DNA of 64,000 nt from Pagrus major (lineage: Eukaryota; Chordata; Actinopteri; Spariformes; Sparidae), in the NCBI RefSeq assembly GCF_040436345.1, contig NC_133230.1, positions 11,914,197 through 11,978,196 on the forward strand, read 5' to 3'. The notes beneath the pieces are model-generated. The model saw only the letters and a program-made list of their open reading frames with translations. It was not told the DNA's origin and ran no database searches. This document shows, one piece after another, positions 1 through 12,900 of the stretch (positions are counted from its first letter, which is position 1; the number at the start of each line of letters is the position of its first letter). The translations under genes were made by a program, and so were the position numbers.

Positions 1-2
1 AT

Positions 3-484
3 CAGTAGAGGAAGAAGTATTCAAATACATATATTTGGGCAAAAGTAATATTCAGCAGTAAGTCCTGCAGTCAAAGTTATACTGTAGTACAAATACAGGA
101 GTATTACAAGCAAAAATACTCCGAATTGAGAATTGTACCTTGCAAATAATTGTACTAAATGTAATATATTATTAGATTACTACTTAATCATTAACAATGG
201 AGAAGCTTTTTTTACTGTTGTATCTGGTTGAGCTAACTTTAATCACTATATGGATCATATTTTACAAGTTGTTTGTAATACAATATGCAAAGTCTTATGT
301 AACTATACATGTCAGATAAATGAAGTGGAGTTAAAAAGTACAAATATTCCTTTGAGGTAGCGGAAATGGAAATACTCAAGTATAAAAAAACTCGTTAGTT
401 ACAGTAACGTTACAGTACTCGAGTAACAAGCACAGTACTTATGGTAGTGAAACTACTTTTTAATAACCAGCACACCCACTACTG
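3..484. mobile_element. hAT-like MITE, left copy
   Basis: A short non-autonomous DNA transposon made of AGTA/ACTT-rich sequence. It begins CAGTAGAGGAAG and ends CCCACTACTG, so the outer six bases (CAGTAG) form an inverted repeat. Two related elements at 21574 and 26402 share the CAGTG..CACTG style of ends and have 8-bp target duplications. The left duplication of this copy cannot be tested because only two bases precede it. It has no coding capacity. Confidence 0.55.
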
Positions 485-2218
485 TTTTTATTTATTAAGC
501 TAATGTTGCTGCAGTATAATCTCTCCTATCTTCACCGTTTTATAAAGACGCGAGCAGCAGCAGTGATGTTTATGACGAAGTTGTAAGCTAACTTAGCTTT
601 TAGCTAGCTACAACTCCCAATGTCTCCTCCTCAGCTGAAAATTTAAAATGCCATTATATATCTGACTACCTGGACAGTCTTGGACCACATTAGTGGGCAT
701 GTCAGCAGTGCTGCAGTCCATTTTGTTGCTTAATATTTATTGTAATCTTCATCCAAAACGCGCCAAGTTGCTCTATTTCCTCTTCATGTTAGCTTCTTCT
801 TCTGGTGATGATATCGGGAGCAGACTAGACGCAGCGGCGGCGCGTTGCTGCCCCCGCAGGTCATTTGTAGAACTGCATACAGTTGTCCCACCTTCAGTCA
901 AACATATGTTGAGCTCATTGTTTGAGCTTTACTCTGCAGAGTTTGACACTAGAGGGCTGTTTTCACAATCACTGCTGAAAATGTAAAGTTCCTCTGTGCT
1001 CATTTAAAATCCAACTCTCAAGATGTGGGACTACGAACGTCATTTGTGACATCACAAACAGTTTCGAATCCAATCACGGTCCATGGCGTTTTGACCCTTT
1101 AGGGCCACCGTAACAAACACTGATTGAAGGAAAAAAGGAGCTAAAATATTCATTCACAAGCCATGAGTATGGCAGTTGAAAGCTCAGTTTATTACACACA
1201 CACACACACACACACAAGATAAATATTCAAACACTGTAATGTTGGACAAACAGGACATGATCATGTAGATGTACTGATCCAGACAGTGATATGAGGACCG
1301 ACATGTAAAGCTTACTTAGTCAACATTAATCAACAGAGTGAGGACATTGTTGTGCTGTTCCCCAACCCCGAACATCAGGAACTTAACTGTTATACAAGAG
1401 GTTGGTTGTGTTGTTTTATTTTTTTCCAACCGTCTTCAGAATTGTTCAATCATTATTTTCTTGGATCATTTTCTGCTTGGTGATGTTGGTGATGTCTTGA
1501 TCATATCCCTGAGACAGTAAGGGGAGAATTGAATTTATCATACACGTGAACTATTCATTTCTTTTTAAATCAAACAGTGATTTTAAATCAAAAGTGCTAT
1601 CACAGAATTACTCTTACTATATATCTAACCTTTTATCTCTTTACCGTTTATACCAACACATGAATCACATATAATACAAAGCAAATTCATTAGGGCTGTA
1701 TGAAATATTGGTGAATGACTCTCAAAGAAAATATTTATAATCCTTGGAGATTAAATCTTACGCAGTTGAATTCATGATTAGACGACTGAGAGTTTACCAA
1801 TGTTTCATGCACCCTAATCTGAAAATCAAAAGTGAAATTTTCTGACCTTTTCATCGAAGAAGTGCTACATACACCATTCATTAAACTCAAATTTAAGATA
1901 ACACCACCCTGCTCTCGGACCGAGGCCTTGCTAATAATTATTTTGCATCTTGTAACCAACAATTTTCCAGCTTGATTTCTGATATAAATAAAAGCACTTT
2001 AGCTTCTTTTGTGTTAAATGTGTAGAGCCAGGCACTGCAGAGCGCTACTTGACCCCATCAAAATGGTGTCATGTTGATCAGACGAATCACAGTACAACGT
2101 ATTATCATTTTAACTGGAGCAGTTTGGGTCACGCAGTCCAAGTTGTTTAACGGTCTGTTGCTCAGTGCAGTCCGTGTGTCCATGCTGGTGTTTTTAAGTG
2201 CTCTGGAACCGTTAGAGT
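485..2218. other. 3' flank and probable 3' UTR of kdm1b
   Basis: No gene was recognised here. The part nearest kdm1b is probably its 3' untranslated region, read on the minus strand. Possible AATAAA signals on the minus strand lie at 1415-1420 and 1188-1193; the second sits beside an AC microsatellite at 1194-1216. Small open frames in this stretch have no coding character that I can see. Confidence 0.4.
1194..1216. repeat. AC dinucleotide microsatellite
   Basis: A short uninterrupted (AC)n tract of about 11 units, next to a possible minus-strand polyadenylation signal. Confidence 0.9.
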
Positions 2219-3672
2219 TTACATAGCAGCCATCTTGCTGGCCTCTCTGACCCCGCTCAGGTAGGCTCCTGTCACAGTTTGAGGGAAGTGTCTGTTGGTG
2301 GCCTGGTAACAAAAAACAATGACAAAAAAAATCCATGAAAAAACAGCAAGAAGCAGTTAAAAAATCTGCAACATTTCTTTCTGAGAGTGTGGAAAAAGCT
2401 AGTGGACAGCTAAGTGGACCTTGAGTTAAAGGGACAGTTCACGCCAAAAACACAGATTTTTCCTCTCAACTGTTGTGTGTTTTTGTCTGAGTTACTGATT
2501 TTTGGAGATATCGGCCGTGGAGATGTCTACCTTCTCTCTAAAATAACGGAACTAGATGCACTCGGCTTGTGGTGCTCAAATCACCAAAAAACATTACATT
2601 TGAAAAACTCAACAGCAATGTCTCTTTCAAGAAATCATGGCCTGGTTACTCAAGATGATCCACAGACTTTGTTGTGAGCAGTTTCATGTAGGAACTATTT
2701 TCTTTCTACCGATCTACACCCAGCAAATGTGTCAACACGCAGAAGGAAACATGCATCTATGGATGAGAGGACCGTGCTTGTGACAGCACGGGATGAGCTA
2801 GCTTAGTTAGCTTTGTTAGCTAGCCTCTCGTCCAAGAGTAGATGCATGCTTCCATCTTTGCAGTGATAAAACACATTTGATAAAAATGGTAAAAGCCACT
2901 GTTACCTCTCCTGCAAAGAACACTTTTCCCTGCACGTCTTCAGCGAGGATGTCATAGGCCTCTCCACTTCCTCCTGTCTTCACAAAGCTGTAGGACATCT
3001 GGGACCACATGTCTTTGCTCCAATGTGTCACAAAGAAATCCACTGGTTCTGGGACCTCCTGTAAAGGATGACCAACAGTAAATAACAACTAATGGTAATG
3101 ACGAACAAAAACAAAAATTCATCTGAAATAAAATTGTATAAAAGGTTTATTTGTTGTTAATAGAAAACATACAGGGTGTATTTTACAAGTTTCTACATGC
3201 ATTATCATAAATTATTAGCCCAGGCATGGTGACTTTCTGTTTAATTCACTTCTCCACTGCAAAAACCTTTTTAGGAACTCAGGGGCTTCACCTCACTGGA
3301 GGAATTTGGGTCTAATTTTAGTTCAAGGCCCACACATAGTGGCTGTTCTGGGAGAGAGTACGTTGTGCTGGTGCAGGAAGTATCAACTATCAAATGAATG
3401 TGAAAATTTACTTTTAGCTCCTCATTTAGTTTAGTTCCTGGGCTTTATTGGTCTTACTGTCCCCTGTTCATCAGTTACCCTGAGTAAATGTGTAAGTTAC
3501 ACTCAAAAAAATGTCAGTCCGAAGCGTCACAAAAGTGTGACAGGTTTACCTGTTCTTTGAAAAGCTCTCGCAGGACCTTCATGCACTCCTCCACCACCTC
3601 CTTGTCCTCCATGTCCCGGACAGAAGGTACAGCTTCACCAGTGATAACAGACATGAGGACAGCCTGCTTCCC

Positions 3673-3739
<67 letters not shown>

Positions 3740-6700
3740 TGTGAGGTCAAATGTAATCTATCCTCCTCTTCTTCTTTTCACATTTATTTTATTGTATCTT
3801 CTGGTTTCTTGTTAAACTGCAGATGGCATTCAAATGTTCTTCTGTTGATCAAAACATAAAAGCATTGTTCCTGTAAACAGTCCAGCAGCGTAACACCGGT
3901 AGATGTAGGATTTAAGGAGATCTATTGGCTTAAATGGAGAATTACACTCATTATTATTAAGTGTATTATTACCTGAAACTAAGCACCGTTGTGTCTGTTT
4001 CCTTACAATCAGTAATTTTCTCTAGTAGGAATCACGTAGGAAGTTCCTTCCTTAACTGTAGTTTCTGATTTATATCATGATTTTAAGATGTGTTGAGCTG
4101 AAAGACATTGTGTTACTGCACGGATACAAATGAGAAAAATAAAAAACAAACCTGTGGCTCCATGTCATAGAAGACACCGAACATGCCTCTCTTGTCGGGA
4201 CTTGGTGGTATGTGACCAAAGTAGTCTGCCCCTTGGATTTTGTTGTCCCAGAATCTGTACGGGAACTGAAGAGCGATCTGAAAGAAGTTTTGAGATCATA
4301 TTAATCATATAAATATCTGATAGAGTAGTGAAACTCAGATCTTAATCTTACCAATTACTCAACATTCACTTGGTTGCCTGTAGTTATTTACAACCATGAG
4401 TTACACATTAACAGTTAACACCTTCTCTATGATACCAGCTCCCAGACTGTGGATTGCTTTCAGTTTCCGTTCAGGAAGCGGCGGGTTGAACTGGATGAAG
4501 TTCTTCTGGAGTAAAGTCAATGGGACTGTAACAAGAACCTGAAAAGAGGGAAGGATGTTAAAACTCAACCATATTAAACCATTAAAATCAGCACTGAATA
4601 CATTCAACATTCTCTGAAAATTATAGTTTTGGAATAATAATAAAGTTTAACAATGTTTTTACCTTCTGTGCCGTCCACTGGGACCCATTGGAAGAGGTAA
4701 CTTTGACAACATCACCTGAGTAATCAATGGACTGTGCCTAGAATAAAAGAATGTACACCTGATTTTTAAAAACATGGTTTATTTATGTAGTATACAACGT
4801 AGTGTAACAAAGGTTAAGGAAGCTAAACAATAAAAAGATTGGGTTACAAACCGAGCACTTTGTGCGGATGTCGAGGCCCTCGGCCAGTTTGTGGAGTAAC
4901 ACAGAGTAGCCCTTTGTGAGTAAAGTGTGGTCTCCTGAGAACTGAGCAAAAAATTCATTGTGGTCCCAGGATCTTGCCGATACCTGCAAACAAACAAAAC
5001 AAACAAACCAATATACTTGAGAATAATTATTAACTACAATATCTCCAGAAACCCTTGGAAAAAAAGAAATCGCACAATTTTGTGATTTGTTGATTTAGGA
5101 GAAACTTTGTGAAACACTGTCTCTGTCTCTGTTATACATTTAATTTCTTTCTGTGTGTAAAAACATTTTGTACGTTTGTTCCAGTGATGCACGTGTGTCC
5201 AGTGTGTTTGCTTCTATGGTGAATGTTTTCCTGATTCTACAGGGACAGACAGAAATGTAGGATGCATTCACAACGATAAACCAGCCTGAATTTTCCCAAA
5301 ACACCCAAAATCAAATATACAAGCGCTCAGTGAAAACTAGTCGAAATAGACACGGACCTGGTCTAACGTGCTTCCACAGGCGTACTCCAGGTTGCTGAGA
5401 TGAAACTGAAGCACTTTCTCCTCCAAATCACTAAACTGGATTCCAGACTCCTGAAGAAAGTTCTTCTTCACCTCCTGGACTTTTTCTGTAGGGATAAAAT
5501 GCAAAAACCTAAAAGGTCAAGTATCTCTAAAATACTAAATACTGACCAAATCCTGTTTTTTATATACTGTTTTATTGTTTATTTAGTGTCCCTGAGTAGC
5601 ACACTTTTTTCTCAGCACTACTTCCATTTTACTTTTAATACTTTACCCTGTACCTATTCACACTTGTGACCTACTTGTAATAATAATGTGCAGGTATGGC
5701 TGAACATGAAAATAGCTTTTATAGCTGCAGAAGAAGGCGAAGTTGTCAGAGGGTCATGCAAGGAAAAGTGAAGATAAACTGAATGTTTCTCACCAAAAGA
5801 ACTAAATGTGAACACAAAAAACAAAATCTTAGTCTAATAATGAAAGTTATCATGCTGTTGGATCCATTTGATAAAGGAGCTTCACTGAACTTCAGTGAAC
5901 ATCAGTGAACATCACACTTTAGATAAAAACAATAATGTTGTTCAGCACCTCTCAGCGGTGTGTCCTGGTTCTGAGACTTGTCCTTCCTCCATTCCGACAC
6001 CACGTCCAGGATGGCGTTGAAGTGGAAGTCCATGCGCTTGTCGATGGCCGGGTCAGTGACCTGCCCGCCCTCCTGAAAGAGGTCACATCGCTCTCCAAGC
6101 TTGTGCATCTTGATGCCCATCTACAACAGAAGAGTGAGGAGTCAAATTAGAAGAACAAGGGTCTTTGGTCTTAAAGCTCCAGAAATGCAGTGTGGACTAT
6201 AAAACTTCGCATTGAGTAAACTGAGTAAATAATGACTGAATTTTCATTTTTGGATGAACTGCTCCATTAAGACATTGCGTGTGTTTCCATTAAGCAGATG
6301 AAAAAGAAAAACACAGACTAAAGATCACTTTAATGCAGACTTTAAAAAAATTCTTACCTGTTCACACATTAGGGCGATGGGGTTGTTTACACAGCCGTTG
6401 ACGATTTGAGCTCCTCGCCCTACAGTGACACCTAGAGAAGGATCATCCCACACACGACCTCCAATTCTCTCCCTCGCCTCAAGCACCACCACCTGTAAAC
6501 CAATGAAAATGTAGAGTGTACAGCAGCAGCACTGTGACCGGCAAACGATATCAAACAGGAGGTGCCAAAGTTTACCTGAGTGCCAAAGTTTTGCAGCTGT
6601 CGTGCAGCAGCCAGACCTGAAGCTCCGGCACCGATGATGATGACATTCTTCTGTAAAAATGATGAAATGGAGGAGGAAGCTGTAATGCTTAGCCAAAGAA

Positions 6701-9386
6701 ATGTGATGTGCACTGTTGTGTCACGATGAAGTAAAGATGAAGAAACTCACAGAGCAGTATCTCTCAGGGAGCAGAGGCCGTTTCACTGCCAGCACACCAG
6801 TGTTGATGAGACCCTTCCTGGTCATGAATTGGAGCACGCGGTCCATCTCCTGCACGCAGCGCACACGCACCAAACCCCGGACGATGATGTTCAGAGCACA
6901 CTTCTGGGAAGTCAGCACCTCCTTTAGAAAAACAAGAAAAACTGCTCATTGTTTTGAATTTTGCTCTTTTTTGGAGTCCTATATTCCCTTTTTTTGTCAT
7001 GAGGAGAAGATGTGATATTGAAAGATCTGCAGTGTACCTTGCAATTCTTGTTCCAGGAGGCCAGAATAAGGTTACGCAGAGCTAAATACATGGTGGGATC
7101 GCGGGAGAATTCTGGAAACTCGTAAAGCTCATCCAGCTCCATCATATCCGGCCGCACACACAGAGCCTTACCACACTCATTGGGCTGGTAGAAGGGCTGG
7201 AAGTACGGACACAGGCCTGGAACTGAGGGATAAAATCATGATTGAAACACCACATTACTACACAGTTTAGACGCATATCTCTACAGGGGAGGTTGAACAA
7301 TAATCTCTCTGGTGCATTATTCCCACATAGTCCCATATCTCTCTGTACACAGACTTACTCTGTGGCTGGACGGCTCTGCAGTGATCGGCCCTCAGCTCAG
7401 TCAGAGACACGTTGCTGGGAGGGCCTGATGGACTCATCCCCACACAGTCAGGGTAGTATGCAGCGAGGAAGGGGCTGGCTGGACTCTCTTTGAACAATGG
7501 TGGCAAAATCAACATTGAATGCCACCAGCTGTCAGTCACCTCGGCCACTCTCTGTGAGAAATTAAACGACATGAGATTGAAGAGGATGCAAATCACTGTT
7601 GTGTCTTTCATGCACTTACTGTATACTGAAGGTTTATTTTTGAAATTGCTTATTATACAGATTTTAACAAGTTAATTAAGAATCAGTTTCCTGCTCGGAT
7701 TCAAAACCAGATTACACAGACACACATCACCATCTTACCAGGTCCTCTGGTTGGGAGCACTGGTCTGGACCCTCAGTCTGTGGGAAAAATTCATTACAAA
7801 GATAAAATCAGAAATTTCACTAGTGACTGGCTGATTATGTTTGATTTTTTGCTTCCTGTTTACTTTGATGTTGTTGAACTTCATTCCGCAGCGGTACGAT
7901 GCAGCGAGGGAGGCAGTGAGTTGGATCTCTTTAGTCAGCTGACGCCACTTCCTGCAGTCCGGTTTAGTACATTGAACCTGAAAGGAACCATGTCACAATC
8001 AACATGACTGTTTGTGACATGGCAAACTTATAGTAACCACATTCAGCTGTTTAACAGGAACCAGGAAGGCTGCCTGCGCTCACCCAGAACGGTAGCTGCT
8101 GATCTGCCATGAAAGCTTTTAGACTGGGCTCACTTTTCCCGTTACTAGTCCACGTCTTCTTCCACGCAGCAAAGGTCTCGTAGCCGTCTTTGTGACTGCC
8201 AGTGGAAAAAGAAGAATGTGATCTTACAGCTTTGAATATAGTGAAACAAACCGTTCTTTATTAATGTTATGCGAGTGGTTGTTCTGTCAACATTACCTTC
8301 TGTAGTAGTGATCAAAGCATTCGTTGCAAAAATGCTCACCACATGAGAGGTGGTACCAGCGAGATGTGTATCCATTTTTAGCACACCTGAGAAGGGACAA
8401 TCAGGTCCATCAAAACAATCTGTATCTGACAAAAGAGTGACCGAGTTGCGATCTGGTTCCTATTACACAGAGAAGCATGCTACCTTTCAGATGCACTTGC
8501 GAAACAAACTGGGTATGTCGCAGAGCATCCAGCCTTCTCACACTTTCTGTACTTTTTCTCGGACTGGTCGTCCTCCTCCTCTGTGTCTGTGGCCTTTCTC
8601 TTGCTCTACAGGAGAAGAGTTTGGAAAATGGTGCCACTGAGTTCATCTTTATATAGAGAGCAGATTTAAAATGGGGATGCACAGATCCATTAAGCTAAAT
8701 CCGTATCCACAGCCATACTGACAATATTAAGAAGAGCACATTTTGGTTAAAAGTTATGTTGTCGCTCATACTGATTCTACTTGTGTTACACTGATGGACT
8801 TCTATGTATTGTGCCATATAAAAGAATAAACAATGGGACCAAATACAGAACCATGGAGGACCCTGCAGAAGATGAGGGCTGTGGATGAAGACTGTGTCCA
8901 GCTCGCAAGCAGAGGTTGAATGGTCATGCATGCTGCAGTTTACCTGTCCAGGTGGAGGGTTGTTGGTGCGCTTCACCCGGACGTTGATCTGTCTTCCAGA
9001 GGAGCGCAGGGTCTGGCCATCCCCCGGTGACTCCCCGGAGCTCCTCTTCTTGGCTCGCCGAGCACCGGAGGCATTCCCTGAATAGTCTAAAACAGCCATA
9101 ACAGCAGACAATACAACACAGCTCAGTTGAAATGGGGCCTTTGTTGAGGCTGGTGAGGCTCTTTATGACAGATAACGTGACGTTCAGGTGTATCCTATTA
9201 ACAGAACCAATTCAAAATGGAGCAAAGCGAATGAAACACGGGATTAATTATGTAGAAACAGCAATGGTGGGGCAGTTGTACACATTAGCAGGCTCTTTAA
9301 ACAGCCAAACCATGTCCGCCTGTCACATTTAGCATGTAGCAAGCACTAGCAGCGCGTTATGAACACTGACCTGCATCCGACAACAT
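2219..9386 (-). CDS. kdm1b: Lysine-specific histone demethylase 1B (LSD2/AOF1)
   Basis: FAD-dependent amine oxidase that removes methyl groups from histone H3 lysine 4 in the nucleus; in mammals it is needed for oocyte imprinting. Coding exons, 5' to 3': 9371-9386, 8944-9086, 8484-8605, 8297-8386, 8084-8195, 7864-7977, 7739-7777, 7359-7551, 7038-7222, 6751-6921, 6576-6650, 6358-6492, 5949-6120, 5358-5485, 4852-4983, 4663-4737, 4422-4538, 4152-4277, 3550-3672, 2906-3058, 2219-2302. All phases join, giving about 834 residues (human 822). In order: the C4H2C2 zinc finger with all eight ligands (8297-8605), CW zinc finger (7739-7977), SWIRM domain (6751-7222), GAGASG dinucleotide-binding loop (6576-6650), oxidase core, and the active-site lysine in GIIEK at the end of 4422-4538. 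The C-terminus ends SKMAAM. The start is uncertain: MLSDAD over two exons, or MAVLD at 9099. Confidence 0.95.
2420..2850. repeat. Interspersed fish repeat in the last kdm1b intron
   Basis: The stretch starting GGGACAGTTCACGCC and running through AGATATCGGCCGTGGAGATG matches a dispersed sequence I recognise from many percomorph genomes. It accounts for the 87-codon plus-strand open frame seen here, so that frame is not a gene. I cannot name the family with certainty. Confidence 0.55.
3675..3736. repeat. (AC)31 microsatellite touching a kdm1b 3' splice site
   Basis: There are 31 perfect AC units on the plus strand. Read in the direction of kdm1b this is a (TG)31 tract. It ends at the TAG of the acceptor for exon 3550-3672, taking the place of a normal pyrimidine tract. 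Confidence 0.95.
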
Positions 9387-9946
9387 GACGGACTGCGATG
9401 TTTCCTCAAAACCAGAGATTTTACTGACGTTCAGTGACTTTCAGAGGCGGTTTGTCAATGTTGTGCTCGTCTCCCTCTTATTGTTGTGGGGGAAATCAAT
9501 GCGATGTTGTTGCCAGAATACCACTTCCTGTTTTAAAGAGGAAATGGGCGTTTCGTTCGAGACGCGATTTGAACCCTGCCGCTCGCCGTACTACACGGTA
9601 GCCATAGCAACTGCAGTACGCTGTCAGACTCGGACGGGCAACACAAGAGAGGGAAAGAGGGAGACGATGCACGACTGACGCTAAAAAGAGGATTTTATCG
9701 GAGTTTTGTTAGTAGAAAACAACTCTGGTTCAGGTTAAGGTTCCGTCAGAGTTAACACAACGATTTTAGAAAGTAAACTCGGACCTAAAAACATCTACAA
9801 GTGACTTCTTTTGACCTTAACTAACGTAAAAAAACAACCGGAACCACAAAATATTTTTCGTGAGGCAAAAATCCAGTGAGGCGACGATGTTTGTCTTTGC
9901 GGCCAAAGTAAGAAGGTGAAGCAAGAAGTTTAATCACGTTTTGCAA
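9087..9946. promoter_or_regulatory. Shared kdm1b / cfap69 promoter
   Basis: The two genes diverge from this stretch. The kdm1b first coding exon (9371-9386) lies inside it, with a minus-strand donor GCAG|GTCAGT at 9371. The cfap69 start codon is at 9947. A perfect RFX X-box lies at 9598-9611. No TATA box was seen. The sequence around 9540-9660 is locally CpG-richer than its surroundings. Transcription start sites cannot be fixed by eye. Confidence 0.6.
9598..9611 (+). promoter_or_regulatory. RFX X-box (perfect match)
   Basis: GTAGCCATAGCAAC fits the X-box consensus GTNRCC-(N)2-RGYAAC at every position. It lies about 340 bases upstream of the cfap69 start codon. RFX factors drive ciliary genes, so the site is expected for cfap69. 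Confidence 0.75.
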
Positions 9947-12900
9947 ATGGATTCAGGCAAAGTTGTGCACAGAAGAAAACCGGACATTCCTGTGAGCAGA
10001 CCGAGAGCATCAGATGAGAACCAGCAGGTAAACAGTCACTGTCCTTACTACACTCTCTTAAAACTACAATGTCTCCTCCAGTTCTCAGTTCATAACCATT
10101 TTTTTAATTAATTAATTTATATTTTTTATGATGATAATAATCCCTGATCATTAAAAAACGGAATATAAAACAGTTATTAATGTTTATCAATGTTGTAAGT
10201 GCTCAAATGGTTTGTAATTATAATAATAACTGTACATTTATATTTCATTTTCTGAAATGTATTATTCTGGGTTTTATTAAATATGCACACATACAATTCA
10301 GTATCCATTGAATAGAGAAATAAGATTTTATTGTTTTGGTTGGTTTATCGTATGGAGGAACTTTATGTAAACATCTGATTTTGATACCTTAATTATTTCA
10401 GTTTCTTTCTTTTTTACATTAATAAAAAGCAGAACAACTTTGTTGATGGGCTTTCAACAGGCAGTAATTAGTGGCAGCAATGAGTGTACACACAGATTGT
10501 GACAATTAAAAAAACATGGTACGCTCATAGTGCATTGAGAAATGAAAGATTATTTTTGACTAATGGCCCAACAGTCCCCTTTTGTAGTCACTCACAGATA
10601 CTAGCCACCTAAATATGCCGGATTTCTTTCATCACGATCCATGCATTATTCCCCGATAAATTAACAAAAATGTGGAAAAACATCTTATCTCACAGTGTTA
10701 AAGAAAGTGGGAAAAAGAATCCTCCGTCTCTTTATTACGATCCGCACCAAAAGTTAACCGGGTCTATTCTGGGCTTAGACTCATCCTCCCTCCAAGTTTT
10801 GTGAAAATGGTGATTATCTTTAATTGCCAGATGGAGCAAATACATTATCCCAGAAACTACCAACAAACTTTTAAGGATTTTAGGCAATTTTGGATATGGA
10901 TTATTTATTCAGGCTCCACAATGAATAAAAAAATGTTCGGTAAAGGTAAAACATGTGACAAAACAGCATTATAGTGAAGTAATGTAGTGCTGTAGAGATG
11001 CCTCTACCTACAAATCTTGTTCTCCAGATGTAAGAAAACCCAACAAACTCAGCCATAATATTTACGTATTACAGTGCATTGACATCAACTAAATATTATT
11101 AAATAAGCTACTGCCAGAAAACCTTTGAAGCTTGAAAATGCTTCTCAAAAAGGAGTCAATGACCCAAAAAAGGCTCGGAGACATGCAACTAAATATTACA
11201 TGTGATGTTTGCATACTTAATACATTCTGCCCCAAAAGAGGAGTTGTTATAATCCTGCTAATGTCCAACAGGTCAGCGCTAAAAGTCTCGAACTCGGTAT
11301 GGTGATTCGTCTTCTGGAGGATCCACTGACAGTAAGTTAAACTTTAACATCATCAGACTTTTTTTCTGTTTTAAGTTCTGTTATATGTAATCGTAATGTA
11401 CAATCTGTTTTTATTAAAGGCTAACTTGAAGGAGAGGCACCTTTTCGTACTGAAGAAACTCCTGAAGAGAAACCAAATTGGCTTTGTATCCTTTGTTCTA
11501 CATTTAGTCTTATGACATACATGTCTGGTGACGGAGTGTCGAAGTTTTCCAAATAAATCTCTCTCAGGTGACACTGTCAAATTTTCCTCATTACCGTCCC
11601 CTGGTACAGAGATAGAAATAGATTTGCTCTCATGCAACTTGAACACAGAGCCAAATGTCATTCCCAAGGCTCTAATTTACCGCTGCGCCGCTGTGTCTGT
11701 CAGCATTTTCCCTTTTCAGAAATAACCTCCGTCATGATAACTCTTTGCCCCATCACTTCCCCACCCTCACTGGGATTTCTCTCTGCTCAAGCAAACACTC
11801 TGCCAAAATGTCAAAACTTCTTAAATTATTTCAAGCTTTTGAAGGAGCTGAAAGGCATCGCCAAGATACTGAATATCTGTGCTGAGAAAGTGAAGGATCA
11901 CCCTGAATATGTGCCCATATTGTGTGAGGCACTTAACATTTGTAGGTAAGAAACTCAAATATTTCAAACCTACATGAAAAAGTTTCATGTTTTTTTTCTT
12001 GTGAACATCAACATGTTGCTTTGTTTTAATCGCAGCCTCCCCTTCCTGAAGGAGAAAGCATCTGATGAGCTGAACTACGCCCAGGACGTCGTAGAGTTCC
12101 TCTCTCACATGGGTACACAGATCAGTTATTAAAGGAGACATTTTGATAATTTTTTCTTTATACTCCTTCACCTGACTTCCTCCTTCACTGCTGTAATAAT
12201 TACTATGGCCATTAGAGGTCGCCACTTAACAAAAAAAAAAACATAAATATGGGGCAATAACCTGCTTGCACTACCAATCTGTATGGTTGTTTTCCTGATG
12301 AGGACAGGCTGTATAATTAACATCATTTTACTTTATTTTTGCTTTACATTGCTCCAAACTGATTTGGTAATTTTTGGTGCGTTACTGAAGAAGGCAGTTT
12401 CTTCAGACAAGCGCGACAATGGCGAGTGACTTGACAGATGTGTTTCTGTTGACAGGATGTCTGATGAGGGTGTCAGATGCTGAAGTGAGACAGCAGATAG
12501 TTGCATCTGTGCAATCGTTCTACAGCTGTGTGGCTCCTAAACAGCTGCTCGATGGTACGGACCCTCTCTTCAAGACAAAGCCACGGACTTTCTCCTCTGA
12601 CAACCGATTTTCTAGACTTTCACTAAGTGAGGCTCTCTGTCATGGCTTCTGTGGTGGCATGCTTGTGCTTTGGTTTCTTTTCTTTTTTCCTTTTCTTTCT
12701 TTCTTTCTTTTTTTCTTCTAATAACAAGGTTGATTTTATGAACTTCAATCGGCTCATCAATCTGGGCGAATATAATAATGTTAATATAATTTTTGTCAAC
12801 GTTTTTGTTAAGCACCAAGGGAGATTTCTTTGTAACACTAGTCCTTTTTGGAAATTCAACGTATCAATAAAACGTTTCCAATTGTATGAGTAACACACCT

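Noticed and set aside
2414-2677. 87-codon plus-strand frame
   Set aside because: Lies in a dispersed repeat inside a kdm1b intron.
11632-11949. 105-codon frame covering cfap69 exon 4
   Set aside because: Its first two thirds are read-through of the U12 intron; only 11836-11945 is exon.
12612-12898. Lys/Glu-rich minus-strand frames
   Set aside because: Translation of a TTTC/TTCTTT run in a cfap69 intron.
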